Origin: an uncultured Flavihumibacter sp.
GTDB lineage: Bacteria > Bacteroidota > Bacteroidia > Chitinophagales > Chitinophagaceae
Reading direction: 5' to 3'
Assembly: GCA_946481605.1 (NCBI GenBank)
Contig: CAMLPA010000088.1
Span: 1-10,368 of the forward strand
Length of the DNA stretch: 10,368 nucleotides
Part shown: positions 1 to 6,067 of the stretch, piece by piece
How the letters are laid out: every line of letters starts with the position of its first letter
Numbering within the stretch: the first letter of the stretch is position 1
Position numbers and translations under genes: made by a program
The notes under the pieces: model-generated
What the model saw: the letters and a program-made list of their open reading frames with translations, nothing else
Told to the model about the DNA's origin: nothing
Databases searched by the model: none

Positions 1-54
1 GCGAAGAACCTGCGGGGAGAGGCGTTGCATAAGAAGCTGGCGGAGTTGCTGTAG
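1..54 (+). CDS. C-terminal end of an unidentified protein (partial, cut by window start)
   Basis: Frame 1 reads 17 sense codons (AKNLRGEALHKKLAELL) and then TAG. The base use and the amphipathic Leu/Lys/Glu-rich tail look like a real protein end. Tails of the type NL-x-x-x-(5)-LxxLL are common at the C-terminus of sulfatases, where a 'DPxExxNL' segment precedes a final helix, but 17 residues cannot establish this. The gene's likely intrinsic terminator lies about 210 bases downstream (268-302), beyond a pair of inverted repeat copies. Confidence 0.5.
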   Translation, partial: AKNLRGEALHKKLAELL

Positions 55-60
55 GGTGCT

Positions 61-96
61 GAGAAGTTATTTCACGCGATTGCTTGGTGCCTCGCA
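61..96 (-). repeat. Outer left copy of the TGCGAGG(A/C)ACGAAGCAAT repeat
   Basis: Read on the minus strand, 71-96 gives TGCGAGGCACCAAGCAATCG followed by CGTGAA. It differs by one base from the plus-strand copy at 515-540. The similarity runs on into 61-70, whose minus-strand reading ATAACTTCTC resembles AAGAACTTCTC at 541-551. On the other side both copies are preceded by an extra partial core (CTGCGAGG). The copy is therefore the inverted partner of 515-551. Confidence 0.75.
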
Positions 97-138
97 GCCT
101 CGCAGGGCGGTTGAGGTGCTGTAGGCTCTTAGGGGTGT

Positions 139-190
139 TTTCTCGCAATTGCTTCGTTCCTCGCAACGCAAAGGCGCAAAGCCTTGTTTG
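139..190 (-). repeat. Left arm of a perfect 52-bp inverted repeat
   Basis: The reverse complement of 139-190 matches 380-431 with no mismatch over 52 bases, by direct base-by-base comparison. The match stops at mismatches on both sides. The arm contains one full repeat core (140-165 on the minus strand) plus the adjoining GCGTTGCG and GGCGCAAAGCC segment. The 189 bases between the arms contain the terminator at 268-302. Confidence 0.9.
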
Positions 191-267
191 ATTGCTGGTT
201 TGTAGTGTTTCCTGGTATTGTCTTTTAGGCTTTCATTTGCTATTACATGGCTGAAAGCAAAAATCAT

Positions 268-302
268 AAGGGTGTGCCCTCATTTGCAGGCGCACCCTTT
301 TT
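268..302 (+). terminator. Strong Rho-independent terminator
   Basis: AAGGGTGTGCC (268-278) pairs with GGCGCACCCTT (289-299). This is an 11-bp stem with a single G-T wobble and a 10-base loop, followed by a run of five T (298-302). It probably ends transcription of the gene finishing at 54. It sits near the middle of the segment between the two arms of the 52-bp inverted repeat. Confidence 0.8.
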
Positions 303-379
303 GTGCTATGATGGAGATAAAATCAAACGTGGGGAATGACTTGTATAAAAAGAAGCCTACACTCAAAACGGTCCAAATA

Positions 380-431
380 CAAACAAGGCTTTGCGCCTTT
401 GCGTTGCGAGGAACGAAGCAATTGCGAGAAA
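380..431 (+). repeat. Right arm of the perfect 52-bp inverted repeat
   Basis: Exact reverse complement of 139-190. It holds a core copy at 405-430 (TGCGAGGAACGAAGCAATTG then CGAGAA). The bases that follow (to about 459) resemble those after the copy at 599-624: ACAAAA, then CTCxTAAAGAAAT. The repeat unit is therefore longer than the core, roughly 75-80 bases. Confidence 0.9.
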
Positions 432-470
432 CAAAACAAATCCCTCTTAAAGAAATCCCGCCAACTAATC

Positions 471-551
471 AAGGCTTTGCGTCCTTGCTCCCTGCGAGGA
501 ACGAAGTAGTGCATTGCGAGGCACGAAGCAATCGCGTGAAAAGAACTTCTC
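471..551 (+). repeat. Repeat copy with internal duplication of the core
   Basis: It starts with AAGGCTTTGCG like the unit at 385. It then carries a partial core at 493-506 (TGCGAGGAACGAAG) and a full variant core at 515-540 with GGCACG instead of GGAACG. The extra partial core makes this unit 22-24 bases longer than its neighbours. The start-to-start distances of the AAGG marker are 86 bases (385 to 471) and 108 bases (471 to 579). Confidence 0.75.
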
Positions 552-578
552 CCAAAAGAAACCCCCAGCCAGCCGATC

Positions 579-640
579 AAGGCGTTGCGTCGTAGCGTTG
601 CGAGGAACGAAGCAATCGCGAGAAACAAAAAACTCCTAAA
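579..640 (+). repeat. Third plus-strand repeat copy
   Basis: AAGGCGTTGCG at 579 leads to a full core at 599-624 and a tail (ACAAAA, then CTCCTAAAGAAATTCC) like that after the 405-430 copy. It lies about 120 bases before the protease start. An in-frame TTG at 585 inside this repeat would extend the protease reading frame by 58 residues (RRSVARNEAIARN and onward). That extension encodes repeat sequence ahead of an obvious signal peptide, so it is not taken as the start. Confidence 0.75.
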
Positions 641-758
641 GAAATTCCTCTCTTGCCACGTGAAAAAAAACACCCCGCCTCAGCAGGTTTTCCTTCCACT
701 CCTCGTCCAACGAAACACATACACACAACATGTAAAGAACCACCTCAAAATTCTTTAT

Positions 759-2456
759 ATGAACCAACCTTTTCGCCACATGGCATTTTTATTGAAAATC
801 ACACGCGCCCACTCCCTGCAATGGCTGTGCTGCCTTTTTTTTGCCCTTATTTCATTCCAGCCTTTGTTCGCCCAGCAATTTCGTCCTGCTGCTTTTGAGG
901 AAGAAGTAATTGCTGTGGTGAAAAAAGTAAGCAGCGCGGCTGTGCGCATTTCAGGATACGATTCCGTCAGGAATGTGCCCGCTGGCGGTAAATTCAGCGG
1001 TGTGGTGGTAAGTGCCGATGGATTGGTGCTCACTGCCGCCCATGCTTCCCGGCCCAATGCGAAATATAAACTCTTCTTCCCCGATGGCAAAGAGGCTATT
1101 GGCGTGGGTTTAGGCCGCATAGGAACCGTGGATGCCGCTTTGATAAAAATCATTGATCCCGGAACATGGCCCTATGCTGAGATGGGCTGGTCGTATGGAT
1201 TGAAAGAATATCAACCCTGCCTCAGTATAGCTTATCCCGCGAGCATCGAAACCAATAAGGCGCCGGTGGTGCGGTTGGGCTATGTGGCCGAACCTGTTTC
1301 AAGTTCGGGCATGATCCGTTCTACCTGTCTGATGGAGCCCGGAGATTCCGGCGGACCGTTATTCGATATGTTTGGAAGGGTGATTGGTATCCATAGCCGG
1401 ATAGATGTGGCGCTGGATGTGAACCTGGAAATCCCGGTCGATAATTTCCGTAAATACTGGACCGCTTTGCATGCGCCCGAGAACTACCGGGGCAGGGAAT
1501 TGCCAGCGGAAGACAATGTGGGTATTGACCCCCTCGATGGCAAACAAAAAGTACACCCGCAACTCGCAGCTTTGTCTGGACTGTTTAATGAAGGAAAACA
1601 AACTACTGTGTCGGTAATGAATGGTGCTGCGGGAACACCCGTAGCCTGGGGTACTGTTGTTGTGCTGAAAGGTGCCAAAGAAAAATACATTCTAAGCAAA
1701 AGTTCACTTGTGGGCAATGATCCTTTTGTTCAGGTAGGTGCACGTTCTTCCAAGGCAACCATCCTGAAACGGGATGATTCCCTTGATGTGGTATTGCTGA
1801 AGGCTGATATTCCGGCTAACGCAGTGGAACTTTCCGCAGCGTATGCAGATACCCTTCGTGCGGATGCGGTAGGCAGTTTTCTGGTTTCCGTTGCGCCTTC
1901 CGGGAGCAAAAGGGTAGGCGTGTTTTCCGCCGCGCCGGTAGCGGTGCCTGGAAGATCGGGTATCGGATTCCTGGGCGTGATGTCGGAGCAGTTGAATGGG
2001 AAACTCAGCCTGCGCGAAGTGGTACAGCGTTCTCCCGCGGAACTGAGCCGGTTACAGAAAGGAGATTTGCTCCACACGGTAAATGGAACCGATGTTACTT
2101 CTCCTGAAGAATTGTCGAAAGCGCTGGAGCGCTTTAAGCCCGGAGATTCGGTTGAACTGAAAGTGAACCGCAACGACAGCGCATTCGCGGTATTCGTGAA
2201 GCTGGGTGCAAGGCCTGAAATGGAGCGCCATGCCGCCGACAGGCTGGAAGAAGGTAAAAGTGTGCGCAAAGATGGTTTCGCCCGCGTATTTGTTCACGAT
2301 ACACCCGTTCGCCCGGAAGAATGCGGCGGCCCGGTATTCAACAGGAATGGCGCGTTCCAGGGGATCAACATCGCCCGTTTAAGTAGGACGTCCACCCTGG
2401 CCGTTCCTTATACTGTGTTGTACGATTTTGTGCGGAATGCCGCCACCGGCGAATGA
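759..2456 (+). CDS. Secreted HtrA-like serine protease with PDZ domain and a degenerate second protease half
   Basis: 565 residues from ATG 759; ATG 780 (residue 8) is an equally possible start. Both give a signal peptide with basic residues, a hydrophobic run at about 20-37 and cleavage near LFA-Q, so the protein acts in the periplasm or outside. The first trypsin-like domain (about 45-235) has a full S1 triad: His95 in LTAAHAS, Asp125 in VDAALIKI, Ser197 in GDSGGP. A second trypsin-like segment (about 283-400) is followed by a PDZ domain (about 405-485, GFLGV to KGDLLHTVNG). The trypsin fold then seems to close at 510-560. In this second half the Asp is kept (Asp343, LDVVLLKAD), the His position reads Ser316 (ILSKSS), and GDSGGP has become EECGGP (Cys522). 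It should be inactive as a classical serine protease. HtrA/Deg proteins cleave or chaperone misfolded envelope proteins; the client here is unknown. No functional link to the neighbours is visible. Confidence 0.85.
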   Translation: MNQPFRHMAFLLKITRAHSLQWLCCLFFALISFQPLFAQQFRPAAFEEEVIAVVKKVSSAAVRISGYDSVRNVPAGGKFSGVVVSADGLVLTAAHASRPNAKYKLFFPDGKEAIGVGLGRIGTVDAALIKIIDPGTWPYAEMGWSYGLKEYQPCLSIAYPASIETNKAPVVRLGYVAEPVSSSGMIRSTCLMEPGDSGGPLFDMFGRVIGIHSRIDVALDVNLEIPVDNFRKYWTALHAPENYRGRELPAEDNVGIDPLDGKQKVHPQLAALSGLFNEGKQTTVSVMNGAAGTPVAWGTVVVLKGAKEKYILSKSSLVGNDPFVQVGARSSKATILKRDDSLDVVLLKADIPANAVELSAAYADTLRADAVGSFLVSVAPSGSKRVGVFSAAPVAVPGRSGIGFLGVMSEQLNGKLSLREVVQRSPAELSRLQKGDLLHTVNGTDVTSPEELSKALERFKPGDSVELKVNRNDSAFAVFVKLGARPEMERHAADRLEEGKSVRKDGFARVFVHDTPVRPEECGGPVFNRNGAFQGINIARLSRTSTLAVPYTVLYDFVRNAATGE

Positions 2457-2483
2457 ATCTCCGGTAGCTTACACACAATGCTG

Positions 2484-2491
2484 TACCTTTG
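2484..2491 (+). promoter_or_regulatory. Promoter -7 element of the HPP gene (TACCTTTG)
   Basis: TACCTTTG matches the Bacteroidota -7 consensus TAnnTTTG. It lies in the 53-base gap after the protease stop and 18 bases before the first ATG of the HPP gene. I see no clear -33 TTTG at the usual 19-20 base distance. The in-frame TTG at 2489 lies inside this element, which argues for the ATG at 2510 as the start. Confidence 0.5.
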
Positions 2492-2509
2492 CGGCTCAAT
2501 AGCTTGCGC

Positions 2510-3118
2510 ATGATGCGGAAACGGATCAGGCGGTTCTCGCGCCTGTCGAAGTATATCGTTTATAAAGAAACCCTTGTTGATGCCAAGGAACATTTCTGGT
2601 CGTTCATCGGTTCCTTCTTTGGGATCGGGCTTATCGCGTTCCTCCAGAGTAAAGTGCTGCTTTCCCAGGACAATGTATTGCTGATCGGTTCCTTCGGGGC
2701 TTCCAGCGTGCTGGTGTACGGCGCCATCCAGAGCCCGTTGTCGCAACCCCGTAACCTGATCGGCGGGCATGTGATTTCAGCGCTGGTAGGGGTTAGTATT
2801 CAGCAACTGTTGCCCGACCTGCTCTGGTTGTCGGCGCCGCTGGCGGTTTCCGCTTCTATCGTGTTGATGCAGGTTACAAAGACGCTCCATCCTCCGGGTG
2901 GGGCCACCGCGCTGATCGCTATCATTGGTTCTGAAAAAATCAAAGCGCTGGGTTATTGGTATGTGCTTACGCCTGTACTTACAGGGGTACTTATCCTCTT
3001 TCTGACGGCGGTGATTTTCAATAATATGACACCGGATCGCAGTTATCCCACCAATAAAAGATTTACACGGGTCTGGAAAAGGTTGATCGTTTCCAGAAGA
3101 TTGTTCAGGGGAAGATGA
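2510..3118 (+). CDS. HPP family integral membrane protein
   Basis: 202 residues from ATG 2510; ATG 2513 follows directly. The basic N-terminus (MMRKRIRRFSRLSKY) is followed by about five membrane segments, near residues 29-47, 54-73, 85-101, 104-122 and 136-160. The family signature HPPGGATAL is at 127-135 and a second conserved stretch, SPLSQPRNLIGGHV, at about 75-88. Cyanobacterial and chloroplast HPP proteins have been reported as nitrite transporters. Most bacterial members are uncharacterised, so transport of a small anion is only a hypothesis here. It follows the protease by 53 bases and appears to have its own promoter; a hairpin terminator lies about 85 bases after its stop. The Arg/Lys-rich ends fit a cytoplasmic location by the positive-inside rule. 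Confidence 0.85.
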   Translation: MMRKRIRRFSRLSKYIVYKETLVDAKEHFWSFIGSFFGIGLIAFLQSKVLLSQDNVLLIGSFGASSVLVYGAIQSPLSQPRNLIGGHVISALVGVSIQQLLPDLLWLSAPLAVSASIVLMQVTKTLHPPGGATALIAIIGSEKIKALGYWYVLTPVLTGVLILFLTAVIFNNMTPDRSYPTNKRFTRVWKRLIVSRRLFRGR

Positions 3119-3203
3119 TAAGCTGCTGAACGATTGCTGGATTCTGAAACGTTGAATTTTTCTTCAGCCGACAATAATAAAAAGCATATTTCAACACCAA
3201 CCC

Positions 3204-3239
3204 AAGCGGCGGTCTCTTACAGGGATCGCCGCTTTGTAT
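3204..3239 (+). terminator. Hairpin terminator after the HPP gene
   Basis: 3204-3216 (AAGCGGCGGTCTC) pairs with 3222-3234 (GGGATCGCCGCTT). This gives a 13-bp stem with two G-T wobbles and a 5-base loop (TTACA), followed by the weak T-rich tail TGTATTT. It separates the HPP gene from the galactoside operon. Confidence 0.65.
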
Positions 3240-3294
3240 TTGAAGGATACACACAAAATCTTCCCCCAAAACACCTTTTTTCAATCTTATTTTC

Positions 3295-3302
3295 TACATT
3301 TG
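3295..3302 (+). promoter_or_regulatory. Promoter -7 element of the galactoside operon (TACATTTG)
   Basis: TACATTTG is a perfect TAnnTTTG match, about 90 bases before the regulator's ATG, with no recognisable -33 TTTG at the usual distance. Transcription would start near 3308, inside the palindrome that follows. A second, poorer candidate is TTTACTTG at 3369-3376, which has a TTG (3346-3348) 20 bases upstream. That TTG belongs to a small inverted repeat (3337-3350, ATCAA-TCTG-TTGAT). I cannot decide between the two from sequence alone. Confidence 0.5.
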
Positions 3303-3330
3303 ATTCTATTATAGTATAGAATAGGATAGA
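3303..3330 (+). promoter_or_regulatory. Candidate operator: 20-bp palindrome overlapping an (ATAGN)4 array
   Basis: ATTCTAT (3303-3309) and ATAGAAT (3316-3322) form a perfect 7-bp inverted repeat with a 6-base spacer. Overlapping it, ATAG recurs at 3311, 3316, 3321 and 3326, exactly every 5 bases. It abuts the -7 element, where a bound repressor would block transcription. The gene just downstream encodes a GntR-type DNA-binding protein, so autoregulation by that protein is the natural hypothesis. Confidence 0.45.
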
Positions 3331-3393
3331 TTATTTATCAATCTGTTGATTTTTAATTAGATAACGATTTTACTTGCATCCCAGATCAATACA

Positions 3394-4410
3394 ATGAATA
3401 CCGTTTTTGAACAGATTTATGAGATGGAAGGCGCGCATGGCCTGTCGAAACACGAACAACTCGTGAACGGCATCCTGAACGCCATTCAGAATAAAACCTT
3501 AGCCCAGGGTGATATGTTGCCCTCCGTAAACAACCTGATCAACGAGTTCGGTTTCGCCAGGGAAACCATTGCCAAAGCATACAAGGACCTCGTGAAAAGA
3601 GGCATCGTGGAATCCAAAAACCGCGTGGGCTTTTTCGTATCGAATGTGGATGTGAAACAACACCTGAGGGTAGCCCTTATTTTATTCGCCTTCGATGCAT
3701 TCCAGGAGACCTTCTACAAAACTTTCCGCTCCCGCGTGGGAAAAGGGGTGCATATAGATGTGTTCTTTCACCACAACAATATAGATGTGTTTGAAAGCAC
3801 CATCAATAAAGTGCGCGGACAATACGGTATGTACGTGGTGGCGCCTATTCCGCATACGCGCACGCCGAAAATCCTGGAAGCGCTGCCCATGAATAATTTC
3901 CTGATGATTGACCGCTATGAAAAGATAGGGTCCGATCATTCCTATATCGCACAGGAATTTGAACAGTCCTCGTACCGGGTGTTCATGGAACTGAAAGATA
4001 CCATCCGCACTTACGAGGGCATGGTGTATTACCACCGTCCGGCAGCGGATACGCCTATCGAGATACTGCACGCCTACAAGAAATTCGTGAAAGAAGTGGG
4101 GATCAAAAGTGAAATACGTGCGGAATACCTCGCCGGTACCATCGAAAAAGGAAAGGTGTATTTCACCATCAACAACACCGAGTTGTGGAACATGCTCAAG
4201 GATTGTAAGCTGAAAGGGTTGTTGCCTGGGAAAGACGTAGGTATTCTGTCGCACAACGACGAAGTGGTGAAAGAACTGATTATGGACGGCATCACCACCT
4301 ATTCCGCCGATTTTAAAGTAATGGCCGAAAAGGCGGCGGATTTTGTATTGAAAAGAAAAAAGATACAGGAAATTGTTCCCACCGTACTCATCAGAAGGAA
4401 CTCACTGTAA
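3394..4410 (+). CDS. GntR-type transcriptional regulator with LacI-like sugar-sensing domain
   Basis: 338 residues. Residues about 19-82 form a GntR winged helix-turn-helix, with LPSVNNLINEFGFARETIAK (42-61), then AYKDLVKRGIVE and the wing NRVGFFV. The rest (about 90-338) has the look of a periplasmic-binding-protein/LacI effector domain: VALILFAFDAF at its start and GKDVGILSHNDEVVKELIMDG (279-299) near its end. This layout, as in AraR of Bacillus, suits a sugar-responsive regulator rather than the FadR or HutC types. It is the first gene of the operon, 19 bases before the symporter, so it probably controls its own operon in response to galactose or a galactoside. The ligand is inferred only from the neighbours. 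The ATG at 3394 gives the normal distance to the HTH domain, and no clear ribosome binding site is seen. Confidence 0.85.
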   Translation: MNTVFEQIYEMEGAHGLSKHEQLVNGILNAIQNKTLAQGDMLPSVNNLINEFGFARETIAKAYKDLVKRGIVESKNRVGFFVSNVDVKQHLRVALILFAFDAFQETFYKTFRSRVGKGVHIDVFFHHNNIDVFESTINKVRGQYGMYVVAPIPHTRTPKILEALPMNNFLMIDRYEKIGSDHSYIAQEFEQSSYRVFMELKDTIRTYEGMVYYHRPAADTPIEILHAYKKFVKEVGIKSEIRAEYLAGTIEKGKVYFTINNTELWNMLKDCKLKGLLPGKDVGILSHNDEVVKELIMDGITTYSADFKVMAEKAADFVLKRKKIQEIVPTVLIRRNSL

Positions 4411-4429
4411 CGATTAGCCGATAACTACC

Positions 4430-6019
4430 ATGAACCAGACCGGGCTCATAGGATTTTTTTTGTTTCTCACATTGGTTGCCATCATTTCCATCTTCAAAAC
4501 AAGGAAGGTGAAACTGAATACGACCGCGGCCTATTTTATGGGCAACCGGTCGCTGGGCTTCTGGATGGTAGGCACCTCTCTTTTTCTTACCAACATCAGT
4601 TGCAACCAGTTCATCGGCGAAAACGAATTCGTGTACACCAACGATATGTCGGTAATGGCCTGGGGGATGAGTTCCATCCTCGCGATGCTGATTGTGGCGG
4701 AGTTCTTCCTGCCGGTTTACCTGAAGATGGGCGCAGTAACTACACCCGATTTTTTAGAACAGCGGTTTGGAAAAGATATGAAGCGTATTGTGTCGCTTAT
4801 TTTCCTGGCCAGCTATCTTGTAAGTCTTATCCCTACTGTGTTGTACGGGAGCGCAGTGGCGCTGAACGGTATTTTTCATATTGACACGGCATTGGGGATC
4901 AGCTATTTTTCGGCCATCTGGATACTGGTGGTGCTGGTGGGTATTATCGGTTGTTGTTACACGGTATTGGGTGGCTTACGCGCCATTACGGTTTCCGACC
5001 TCGTGCAGGGGCTGGGTATGCTGATCGGCGGCTTCCTGTTGCTGTGGTTCAGTCTGCAATACCTCGGCGATGGAAGTGTGCTGGCGGGCATTGAAAAGAT
5101 TACCGGGTCGGAGAAGGAACACCTCAACGCAATTGGTGGTGCCAACGATCCAATCCCGTTTGGAACGTTGTTCACTGGGATGTTCCTGATAAACCTCTAC
5201 TACTGGGGCATGGAGCAATACATTGTGCAGCAGGTGCTGGCTTCGAAGAGTTTGTCACAGGGGCAGAAAGGGATTTCCCTCGCCTGCGTGGGCAAACTGA
5301 TTTCTCCGTTGCTCCTCAATGTGCCGGGGTTGATCGCGGTACATCTTTACCCCGACATCACCAATACAGCTACGGTTTTCCCGAAACTGGTGAGCGATGT
5401 GTTGCCGCCTTTGTTAACGGGGTTTATGGCCGCCATCGTGTTCGGCGCAGCCATCAGTACTTTCAACGCGGGACTGAACAGTTCAGGAACATTGTTCATC
5501 ATGAACCTGTATAAACCCTGGCGCAAAGATGCGGCCAGCGACAAAGAACTGGTAAGAACAGGAAGAGTTTTTCAGGTCACAATAACGGTGCTGGCGATGT
5601 GCTTTTCACCTTTCATCTTGTATTTCGATGGCGGGTTCTACCATTATATTCAAAAAATATCCAGCTTTTTCAGCGTGCCGGTATTCACGGTAATGATCAT
5701 TGGATTGTTGACGAAACGGGTACCGGAAATAGCGGCGAAAGTGGGACTGGTATTCTTTCTCGTGATGTATGGCGTCAGTCAGTTCCTCGTGGATACCGGG
5801 TTGAATTACCTGCATGTACTGGCTGTTTTATTCCTGCTGTCGGTGGCGCTGATGTTGCTGATCGGGAAACTGCGGCCCATGCCTGTGGCCTACACCGCTA
5901 AAAACTTGGCGATGGTGAACATGCGGCCCTGGCGCGCACGGTATTGGTTCTTCGCGGTGTTGCTGTTGCTTATGGCGGGCATGTTCCTGCTTTTCTCTGA
6001 ATACGGGCTCGCGGCGTAA
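4430..6019 (+). CDS. Na+/sugar symporter of the SSS (SLC5/SGLT) family
   Basis: 529 residues with about 14 hydrophobic membrane segments, typical of the family. The central stretch LINLYYWGMEQYIVQQVLASK (253-273) and the following KGISLACVGKLISPLLLNVPG (280-300) closely resemble the Vibrio galactose transporter vSGLT. Matches to sugar-site residues of vSGLT (numbering from memory) are Gln60 (Gln69), Asn255 (Asn260), Tyr258 (Tyr263), Lys289 (Lys294) and Gln408 (Gln428). Ser343-Thr344 (AISTFNAGLNSS) fits the Na2 sodium site. The position of vSGLT Glu88 seems to be Trp78 here. The SSS signature GGLRAITVSDLVQG is at 181-194. Between a sugar-sensing regulator and two alpha-galactosidase-like enzymes, it most likely imports galactose or a related monosaccharide with Na+. 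A gap of 48 bases with no terminator links it to the next gene. Confidence 0.88.
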   Translation: MNQTGLIGFFLFLTLVAIISIFKTRKVKLNTTAAYFMGNRSLGFWMVGTSLFLTNISCNQFIGENEFVYTNDMSVMAWGMSSILAMLIVAEFFLPVYLKMGAVTTPDFLEQRFGKDMKRIVSLIFLASYLVSLIPTVLYGSAVALNGIFHIDTALGISYFSAIWILVVLVGIIGCCYTVLGGLRAITVSDLVQGLGMLIGGFLLLWFSLQYLGDGSVLAGIEKITGSEKEHLNAIGGANDPIPFGTLFTGMFLINLYYWGMEQYIVQQVLASKSLSQGQKGISLACVGKLISPLLLNVPGLIAVHLYPDITNTATVFPKLVSDVLPPLLTGFMAAIVFGAAISTFNAGLNSSGTLFIMNLYKPWRKDAASDKELVRTGRVFQVTITVLAMCFSPFILYFDGGFYHYIQKISSFFSVPVFTVMIIGLLTKRVPEIAAKVGLVFFLVMYGVSQFLVDTGLNYLHVLAVLFLLSVALMLLIGKLRPMPVAYTAKNLAMVNMRPWRARYWFFAVLLLLMAGMFLLFSEYGLAA

Positions 6020-6067
6020 ACGCAGGGCTTTTCATACTGTACTCATTTTAAAAAATCAATCTGAAGG

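Noticed and set aside
218..595. 125-residue plus-strand reading frame
   Set aside because: It runs through the terminator hairpin and three repeat copies. The protein is low-complexity repeat translation (ARNEVVHCEARSNR) with no domain.
67..673. Minus-strand reading frames at 67-267 and 323-673
   Set aside because: Both are translations of the repeat copies on the opposite strand, with no signal for translation and no recognisable family.
585..758. 58-residue N-terminal extension of the protease from TTG 585
   Set aside because: It encodes the intergenic repeat and puts a basic, unconserved stretch ahead of a normal signal peptide starting at 759 or 780.
55..758. Possible CRISPR array from regularly recurring repeats
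   Set aside because: The copies vary in sequence, orientation and spacing, and there are no uniform spacers or cas genes.
2442..2468. Hairpin over the protease stop codon (ACCGG / CCGGT with flanking GC pairs)
   Set aside because: There is no T run after it and the stem is short with a mismatch, so I do not call it a terminator. It could still slow ribosomes or RNA decay.
3134..3319. 61-residue plus-strand reading frame after the HPP gene
   Set aside because: It spans the terminator hairpin and the operon promoter, starts with a non-ATG codon and has no protein-like features.
3682..4254. 190-residue minus-strand reading frame inside the regulator gene
   Set aside because: It lies wholly inside a well-supported gene. 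Its His/Phe-rich composition is typical of antisense shadows.
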